Assembly: GCA_022410635.1 (NCBI GenBank)
Contig: JAJVDF010000131.1
Span: 2,209,247-2,273,246, forward strand
Reading direction: 5' to 3'
From: Tretioscincus oriximinensis
Lineage: Eukaryota; Chordata; Lepidosauria; Squamata; Gymnophthalmidae
Length of the DNA stretch: 64,000 bases
Both the position numbers and the translations under genes were made by a program. This document shows positions 56,674 to 64,000 of the stretch, in pieces. Numbering within the stretch: the first letter of the stretch is position 1; each line of letters opens with the position of its first letter. The notes under the pieces were generated by a model, which was not told where the DNA came from, made no database searches, and saw only the letters and a program-made list of their open reading frames with translations.

Positions 56674-59600
56674 TAACAAGTTCCAAAGCATGTGATTATT
56701 GATGCCCTATCAGTCTTGGGAAGGACTTTTATGAAAAATTGTCTTAAGTACTAATGCACCAGGTTTCTTAATGCCAGAAGTACTTTTTAATGCCGTTGTT
56801 TTTAGCATTAAGAAACTGGAAATACGGATACTCTTTATTAGCAGATGGANATTTTTACCAAACCTCTAAAAGTAACCATTCTTCTTTGTACTTTCGACTG
56901 CCTTTTCTATCAGTAAAGAACTTGGTGTTTGGTTCTATGATACTGTGTTAAAAAACAATACTAAAGCCCAAAAATTGGGACTAGATAAAACATCCTTTTT
57001 AATAGGATAGGTGGCAAATGCTTAATATTGGTTGGCTTGGTTGTTTGCAGCATGTTTATGTTGCGAATATAAAACCNAAGCAAAAATTGTCTTGAATTGC
57101 CTTAAATTTTAAGAATAGGCAACTAGTGTTAGACTGCTAAATATTGTGCTGGTTAATATGCTACAGTTAGATAATCACAGAAGTGAAAACAACCTTGCAA
57201 GATACTAAGACTACTTTGAAATGTCTGGTTAAAGAGAATTCTTCACATCCTACATTAATCTGTTTCACTATTGAGCTGTTTTCACTGTTTTTACTCTACC
57301 TTCAATTCTAAATTGTTTTCTGATCTTATTTGGGCATTATGTCCTGCTAAGTGTGAAAAGATTGTTCCATGATTCATGAGAAGTTTTTCAGATATTGAAG
57401 ACAGAGGTTGCATTACAGTGAAATAAAGCTGTGTCCGCACCATTCCGAGATCCCTTACAAACAGTATCCAGACCTATTGGTCTTTGCAAACNTCTACCAT
57501 ATCCTTCCAGTTCTCAATCTGGGCAGACTCGTGCAAAGAAACACCCATCAGAATAGATTAATACTTGGACTCTGCATTTTCTACTTTGCTTTAGGCTCAG
57601 CTGTCCACTCGTTTTTAGTTCGTGTTTCCTAATCTCTCTAAATCCTTTTTCAGTATTCTGCTGCCGGATCAACCGCCATCTATCATTCTTTCTATGTATA
57701 GAATTTTCTTTCAAAATCATTTTATTTTTATTTTATTTTCTGCCCAAGTTCTGTGGTGCTGTGCTGTGGATTTGTGTGTACCAGGTATACACAGGCAGTG
57801 AATGCTGTTAAGTTACCCAGAAGTTTTAGAGTCTAGGTGATGGGATTATGTCAAACAAGCACAATTATAGCCTTTGTGATTTTGTTTTTGTTTTTCAAAT
57901 ATAATTATACTAACATGCTCAGTTGCAGCCTGAGATAACTGAACATAGGATATCTGAACTATTTCACTCTGAAAATGACATTTATACAATAAAAAGAAGT
58001 CTTTTTTAAACTTGTACATTTACATTCCCAGCAGTCTTGATAGTTTTAGCCTGAACCACATCTAATAGAATATACAGCAGAAAAACAGGGGAGGAAAAGG
58101 AAGCATAGTCNCCAAAGCAAGAGAAGGACATCCAAACTTTATCCATTAGCCAATAAAATTCTGATTCTCCTTTTGCCATTCTGTTTTGTCACTATTGGTT
58201 TTTCTTTATTGTATTGTGAGTTTGCAAGCCTGATACTCTACCCTTTTAATGTCCATAGAAAGTGTTAGAGATGTGTATCTGATCATTCACTGTGATGGGT
58301 TGCCTTAAGTGTGGGCTGTCACCACGCTAACTTGCAGATAGCATTTAGCAGAACTAAGATCTCAGCCACTCTTTTCTATTTTTGCTGCTCCTAGGAGGCA
58401 AAGACTTAAATGCAGCAAGCAAGGACAACCTTTCTTCTATTGTTTTCCCAAGTTACTCCTTTATTTCTTTATCAGTTTTTCCTTGTGCTTAGTTACTCAT
58501 CTTTTACTAATTAGATCTAGGAACACAGATCGAAAGATTATTGACATAAAAAGTCCCACTAGAGTTCAAACTACAGTTAAGAAAGATCATTCAGAGGTGA
58601 TGTCTTCAGCATAGGCTGAGGAAGCAAGAATGATCTTGCTGGATTAACTTCAAATGTGANTTGGNCATAATGTAAGAATTATTGGGGAGCTGAGTTTTTT
58701 TGTAAGGGAAGAAGATAATCCCACTCCATCCCAGTCATCTAATCTGATTAATGTGACCCCATATAGGTATAAAGAATGACAGAAGGATTGTNTATTAACA
58801 TATATTTGTTTATAAAATAATACATTTTACTATGTTTTATGGCTGTTTTAATATGTTAGTTTGAGTTTTTAATTTTCAACTGCCCTGAGACTTTTGAGAA
58901 TGGGATGGGATAGAAATGTAAATAAAGAACATAAAAGTCAGAATCACAATGTGCCAATAATAATGTGCATTCCTTGTCATGCAGGGGTTTGGGGGTTTGC
59001 TTGAGATAGTGTAAGGATTTTAAATACAGTATTAAATTTACAAAGGATTGTTGTTTTAGTTTCATATATTTAGCCAATCCTTAACTGTTGGGGCCAATAA
59101 TAAATTATACTAATTTAAACAGCCAGATGGAATTCTAGGAGGTTGCTCCATAACAAAAGTCTTTGAATTATCTATTTTAATTGCTTCTGTGCTGAAAATT
59201 GCTCTAAAAATAAATTTAAATAATTATGCTAGCGTACTCTTTTATGCACTGTGTAAATTAGGATGTGCAATCAATATTTTGTTTGTTGTTACAATAGCTC
59301 CACACATGATGCAGTTTATTAGGAGACTACTATCTGAAGTTGTTTATCAAATGATGGCAATGTGAAGAATTTCCTCCCTTGTGTAAATTATATCTTAAAA
59401 AACAGGACAGTTTGACTCTCATACAATTAAAAGTAGACTTTGAATAGCTCTAAATAAAACAAAATGGTTTAGAATATAGTGGGAAGAGCCCAGCAGTTGC
59501 TGTATTTACTGCTAAAGTGTTCTTTTTGACATGTTTAAGAGTTCTTGTTTTCAAGGACAAATGAATCACAAGAATCAATATCTTCGACTGACAAAAGAAA

Positions 59601-59787
59601 GTTGGAAATGGAATAAGACATATATTTGTTGTAAAATGAAACATCTATGCATAATTATAAATATACATTTGCTAACAGGTATAAAAGAATTCATGTCTTT
59701 ATTAGAATTACTTTTATTTGGTATTTTTTTTTGTTATGACAGTAATCCAGCTCATTGTTTTTAAAAAGCTGTTATATTCCATAAAGG
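56674..59787. other. BET1 3' UTR region and intergenic spacer
   Basis: About 3.1 kb between two convergent stop codons. AATAAA signals in BET1 orientation at 57422-57427 and 57988-57993. In the opposite orientation an AATAAA for the acyl-CoA dehydrogenase gene lies at 59698-59703. An L2-like tail occupies about 58850-58926. No other exon recognised. Confidence 0.6.
58850..58926 (+). mobile_element. L2-type LINE 3' tail
   Basis: CTGCCCTGAGACTTTTGAGA and GATAGAAATGTAAATAAAGA, as at the end of the 26123 copy. Confidence 0.55.
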
Positions 59788-59878
59788 TTATTTCTCTGGT
59801 AAGATGTCCATGTACTTGCATATAATGGAGAGCATGATTTCATCAGCACCAGCTCCTATTGATAGCAGTCTCAAGTCT
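59788..59878 (-). CDS. Acyl-CoA dehydrogenase terminal exon
   Basis: Acceptor TTGTCTTGATAG. Codes for DLRLLSIGAGADEIMLSIIC, then KYMDILPEK and TAA at 59788-59790. The first base completes the Arg split with the previous exon. AATAAA follows about 85 bases past the stop. Confidence 0.92.
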
Positions 59879-62800
59879 CTATCAAGACAAAATAACAAAG
59901 CAAAAAATAACACAGGTAAAATTAAGTTTCAATTGATTTACCCACTTTCTACTAAAATATATATATTCCATTCATTCATTCAGCTGTAAAATAGAATATA
60001 TTCATTCTATTCAATTCCAGGTTTTAAGCTTGCAGCAAAATTACAAGCCTTGCTTATTTTGTGCTGCTCAACAACCAAGTGACAGAAGTTTAATACACTG
60101 GATTTGAAATATGCAAAGTTATGATTTAAATGTAATTCATTTTTAATTTGATTGTATCTTAAATACTGACAATTGTGATTTTTCCAAGTTCATGAAATTT
60201 CCTTTTCTCCTAATTCTGATATCTCGCTAACTTTTAAAGCAGAAAATCAATTTTTTGCTAATCTTAATTTTGCCTTGCTAATTATAAGCCGATACATAAC
60301 ACAGAAGACACAACATCTGTATGTGGTTGTCTTTATTGGAAAAAAAGTTTTGGTAGGTGGGTGGGAGGGATGTTTGTTTGATATTGCTGATTTAGGAACA
60401 ATTTGAACTTGAATAATTTGCAGCTCGTTGATAGAAAAATTGCTTGGAAAGCAGAAAGTTACAAGTTCAACCTGAGGAAGTCACAGAATCACAGAGTTGC
60501 AAAGGACCTCTAGGGTCATGGGTCTAACCGTATACTCNATGCAGGATTCACTAAACTATCCCAGCCTCTATTTGAAGACTTCCATTGCTGATCCATGGGT
60601 CTATAGGCCACAATAAATCTATATATGATACCAGAGTACCTGGTGCCGATGACAGCATGGTCCTAAAATTCTTAATATGCCTACAGTCCAAAGGAGGCAA
60701 GCCACCCTTTGAAATGAATGGAGCAACCTGAAACTATATTAACAAGATTTATTGAACATAAAATATGTTGGAATGGGCTTTGTAGTTTACTAAAATAATT
60801 ATACTAGTTCTTTTGTAGAGTTAACAGTAGTTCTATGTATTTAATATTTTTAGTATTTACATGAATGCAGGATTAAAAATCATTTCCAATAACATCTTAT
60901 GGTATTTTATGAATAAAAAAAAATATTTTTAAAAAGTCTCTACAGTTTTCTAAGATTAAAGACTGCTAGGAAAAATTACATACTGAACTTATATACTAAG
61001 AGTGGGTATAACCAAGTGAAAGTATGGAAATTGAAAGAAGCTTCTTTGGAAATTCTCCTTTCTCGTGACCCTTGAAGATTGACTTCATAGTGAGTGAAAT
61101 TTTGGGAAAGTTCTTCCAAGAATGTAAAAGCGGATGCATTTGAATGGTGCCTGACTAAATAATTCTTTTATGAAGCAATGTACATTCCTAAACCATTAAG
61201 GCATTCTCGCATGATTTTATTTTGTACAGCAAAATCATCTATGTATCATAATGCTGAAATGTTGGATAATTATGATAATTCAAGCTTTCTTCTATGAGAG
61301 CATCGTTGCTATGTTCAAAATCCTGTTACAATGTCAGAGCAAAAACAATAATTGAAAAATCTTTCTTCTCCTTAAAAAGTCTAAAAAACTTAGAAGGGTG
61401 CATACATAATTCATTATTTGACTCCTCTTCATGCCATAGTGATTACTTGAAAGACTGATGGAAAATCCCATCAGTTCAGTGATGCCATGCGAGACAAGCA
61501 AGAACAATTTCACTTAATGCTAAAATTCAGGGGGAAAATGTAAGCACTACCAGTTTAAAACAGGAAGTTCCTCACTTTTAAACTTTATAAAGAGTTTTCT
61601 CTACTGGAATTAACTATAGCTTGAATCAGAAAGTCATAGATTCATACCGTTCCAGGACCCTCGGGTCTAACCATTTGCTCAATATAGGATTCACTAAACA
61701 ATCCCAGATAGCTGCCCAGCCTCTGTTTGAAAGCTTCCACTGAAGGAGAATCTATCAACTCCTATGGCAATCTATTCCACTGGATAGGTGAGCAAAAANT
61801 TACAGATCTATAGACCTCATTTCAGATCTATAGTTTCCATTGTGAAAGATATACACATTCAATTAAGTACTGGCTTGTCTTTTCACCACAGCTACCCTTT
61901 GTTTGTCTANTAGGCTGACCAGATGACCCCTTTGGGAGTGGGTGGGTTGAAAAACTGTTTTTGGGGTGCCTTCGGTTTTTTTCTGAGGAGAAAAAAAACA
62001 AACATTTTTTTAAAAAATCTTTTTTTGAAAAAAATTTCCTCAGAAAAAACTGGGAGGCACCCCAAAACCGGGTTTTCAAACACCCGCTCCCACAAGGGGT
62101 CATCTGGTCAGCCTATTGTCTATTCACATTATATTGCTGAACCCCACATATCAGCTATGATCCAATGTCTCCATTCTGGAGATAAAAGGTGCCCAAATCA
62201 GATACCTCTACCATAAAANACTTCCCTGTCCCTTATGGCCATAGTAAATTGCTTGCCATCACTAAAGGCCATATTCATGTATGTGACAGTTTGCTGAAAG
62301 GACAAAATCTTATTAAGAATTTAAATAGTATAGAACTGTTACATTAAAGTTAGGAGGGGCTGTTGAAGCAGCCTGGACAGTTGAGGGTTTCTAAAGCTTG
62401 ATCCCCAGGTTCCCTATAGAAATGGACCATGGCAAATTGCTTGTGTATGTTTGCCAAATAAACTGCACAGAGGGGCCTGGGGAGCTGCCCTTGCAACCAA
62501 GAATCAAACATGTCTCAGTGATATTCAACAACCACAATTACATTTACATAAGTGTAGATATTTGCTTACCTGTACATTCTACTCACTAATACTTCATTAG
62601 TAAACCCCATTCCTCCCCAGAATTGGAGGCAGCTATCAGTTAATTCCCGAGCCAGGCGTCCTCCTTTTAATTTAGCCATGGATGCAAGCTTAGTTACATC
62701 ATTGCCTTTTATGTAGGAAGCTATGATGAAAAATATAAGTTGCATGTTACATTTCCCTTTAAGGTATTTATTTATTATTTATTTATTTGTACTTGTATCC

Positions 62801-63271
62801 CGCCCTATACCCAAAGGCCTCAGGGTGGCCAACTATAGAGTGGCACACATAGCATTTGTTGCTTTCTTCGCAACAGACACCCTGTGGAGTAGGTTGGGCT
62901 GAGAGAGTTCAAAGAACTGTGACTGGCCCAAGGTCACCCAGCTGGCTTTTGTGGAGGAGTGGGGAATCGAACCGGGAGGCTACCAGGTACGAGTCCAACA
63001 CTCTAACCACTACACCAAACTGGCTCTCAATTTACTGTTAACAGAATAAAGTTGCACATACCAAACAAACAAAAAGTCCACTTTGAAGCAAAAACCTAAT
63101 TGCACTCACCAACGGCTCGATAAAGCAGAGAACGAAGAAGTTCTACCTCAGTTGCCAGTTCTGCCAGACGAAAGTGCACAGTTTGGTTANGAAGTATTGG
63201 CTGGCAGAATGCTTTCCGCTGGCGGGTATAATCAATAGTTTCTTGTATCACTTTTTCCAGAGATACCAAAA
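59788..63271 (-). CDS. Acyl-CoA dehydrogenase family gene, last three exons (5' part outside window)
   Basis: Minus-strand exons 63271-63110, 62720-62570 and 59878-59788 join in frame to about 133 C-terminal residues. They contain SLEKVIQETIDYTRQRKAF, LAELATEVELLRSLLYRAV, LASMAKLKGGRLARELTDSC, LQFWGGMGFTNEVLVSRMYR and LRLLSIGAGADEIMLSIICK, ending KYMDILPEK then TAA. This is the C-terminal alpha-helical domain of an FAD-dependent acyl-CoA dehydrogenase, including the QRKAF and GGxGF...RMYRD motifs. These enzymes oxidise acyl-CoA thioesters, usually in mitochondria, passing electrons to ETF. The sequence resembles the non-mammalian 'acyl-CoA dehydrogenase 6-like' group (recalled, unsearched). 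The usual Gly after QRKAF is Cys. One N falls inside a codon. The upstream exons, FAD site and targeting peptide lie beyond 64000. Confidence 0.9.
59879..61635. other. Acyl-CoA dehydrogenase last intron, AT-rich part
   Basis: Intronic. Apart from the CR1 tail at 60482, nothing recognised. Confidence 0.5.
60482..60630 (-). mobile_element. CR1 LINE 3' end
   Basis: CAGAATCACAGAGTTGCAAA, GACCTCTAGGGTCATGGGTC and GCAGGATTCACTAAACTATC are the reverse complement of the CR1 terminus seen at 29620. Sits in the last intron of the dehydrogenase gene. Confidence 0.8.
61636..61805 (-). mobile_element. CR1 LINE 3' end
   Basis: GTCATAGATTCATACCGTTC, GACCCTCGGGTCTAACCATT, GCCCAGCCTCTGTTTGAAAG and TGGCAATCTATTCCACTG match the CR1 3' terminus in reverse orientation. 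Confidence 0.8.
61911..62115. mobile_element. hAT-like palindromic MITE, copy 4
   Basis: Ends TAGGCTGACCAGATGACCCC and GGTCATCTGGTCAGCCTA, 205 bp, one palindrome. The flanking 8-bp duplication is TTGTCTAN at 61903-61910 and TTGTCTAT at 62116-62123. Lies in the dehydrogenase last intron. Confidence 0.87.
62570..62720 (-). CDS. Acyl-CoA dehydrogenase penultimate exon
   Basis: Acceptor TTTCATCATAG, donor GTAAGC. Encodes 49 full codons (SYIKGNDVTKLASMAKLKGG onward to VSRMY) with split codons at both ends: Ala on the 5' side, Arg on the 3' side. Confidence 0.93.
62762..63030 (-). mobile_element. Sauria-type SINE, nearly full length
   Basis: Minus-strand head AGTTTGGTGTAGTGGTTAGA, B box GGTTCGATTCCCCACTCC, body GGTGACCTTGGGCCAGTCAC, and 3' GGGCGGGATACAAGTACAAA followed by TAAA repeats. 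Close to the copy at 30834. Inserted in the intron between the two upstream dehydrogenase exons. Confidence 0.9.
63110..63271 (-). CDS. Acyl-CoA dehydrogenase third-last exon
   Basis: Acceptor CAATTATTGTAG, donor GTGAGT. Encodes LVSLEKVIQETIDYTRQRKA onward to LLYRAV. Ends with G, which pairs with CT of the next exon to give Ala. The N at 63190 makes one residue after PIL's Leu unreadable. Confidence 0.9.
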
Positions 63272-64000
63272 CTACAATAATTGTAGGGTGAAAAGCAAAT
63301 AGATTCGTTAAATACCTCTCCCAATAAAATTGTTAATAACTACATTAATATAAGAACTTTTTCACATGTTGACGTAAGAATAGTCTAAGCAATTAGTAAG
63401 AACAGTATTCACATTGCTAATTGTTTCATTATTCCTCAGTCACCCCAAAATATTCTTAAACGTACTTTGTATGGATTCTGTGGCAACATTTCTGCATAAA
63501 AATGAATGCTATATTCTAGCCTTTCTGTGTTCCATATTTCATGTGACTACCCTGTCACAGGAGGAGGGAATGGCCAGGCATGTACAGTACAGAAAAAACT
63601 AGAAAATACAGCCTTTCACTTCATGCTGCTAGGCTGGAAGCAGGAATGGTTCTGCCAAGAGGAATGCAAATAGATAGGAATGTTCCCTAAAGACCACTCT
63701 CTGAAGATAAATGTTAAAAGGATAGGGTTATTTCCATTCTTTAGGTTAAAAAAATGGATATGTGGCAGTGTATCATTTACATCTACATGCATTTCAAAAT
63801 CACTTCATTGTAACAATATCCCTATTTTTTCTATTAACCATTAAAGCAAGCTGCAAGATTGAGTCTTAATTTTATCATTCAATTATAATCCCTTTCCATT
63901 CATCCACAGAGGCCAGCACATGATTCTAAGAAACATTCCCATAGAAAAATAAAGCATAATGTGTTCAATTGTCAAGTATGGACAGTCCAGGAAATCAATA
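63272..64000. other. Dehydrogenase intron running to the window edge
   Basis: No further exon of the dehydrogenase could be recognised. The next upstream exon probably lies beyond 64000. Confidence 0.5.

Noticed and set aside
1..64000. CRISPR array or bacterial-type system
   Set aside because: No regularly spaced direct repeats with unique spacers. Gene structure with introns and the repeat content are vertebrate.
1..64000. Isolated single N bases, roughly one per several hundred bases, as a biological pattern
   Set aside because: Best explained as unresolved assembly positions. One of them (63190) falls in a codon of the dehydrogenase but does not alter the reading frame.

Overview
The window looks like nuclear DNA from a squamate reptile, most likely a lizard. 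The repeat content points there: tRNA-headed SINEs of the Sauria type, CR1 and L2 LINE 3' ends, a BovB LINE fragment, and several families of fold-back DNA transposons. Two protein-coding loci can be read exon by exon, and both are vertebrate genes. About 90 percent of the window is non-coding. Single N bases are scattered throughout, so this is a draft assembly.

Layout. Positions 1 to about 46,440 hold no recognisable host gene. The stretch is AT-rich unique sequence studded with mobile-element remains: four complete copies of a 203-209 bp palindromic hAT-like MITE with 8-bp target duplications, a fold-back element with a hammerhead-ribozyme-like core, two probable solo LTRs, SINEs, CR1, L2 and BovB pieces. 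From knowledge of human 7q21.3 (recalled, not searched), the side upstream of BET1 faces COL1A2 across a gene desert, which fits this emptiness.

BET1 (plus strand, four coding exons, 46,769-56,673) encodes a 115-residue ER-Golgi SNARE. Its promoter carries three copies of an ACTACANNNCCCAGA-type motif (ZNF143/THAP11-like) spaced 52 and 26 bp. Intron 1 holds an antisense, frameshifted and truncated copy of a 5-HT1F-type serotonin receptor.

Downstream and convergent with BET1 lie the last three exons of an acyl-CoA dehydrogenase gene (minus strand, 63,271 to 59,788). They encode the C-terminal alpha-helical domain. The rest of that gene lies beyond the right edge. The two genes are not functionally linked in any obvious way: one acts in vesicle fusion, the other in acyl-CoA oxidation.

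No CRISPR array, rRNA gene or functional tRNA gene was seen. The tRNA-like boxes present belong to SINEs. The most distinctive non-genic signals are the ribozyme-like fold-back family, the nested transposon insertions, and a 122-bp nearly identical duplication 3.2 kb apart.
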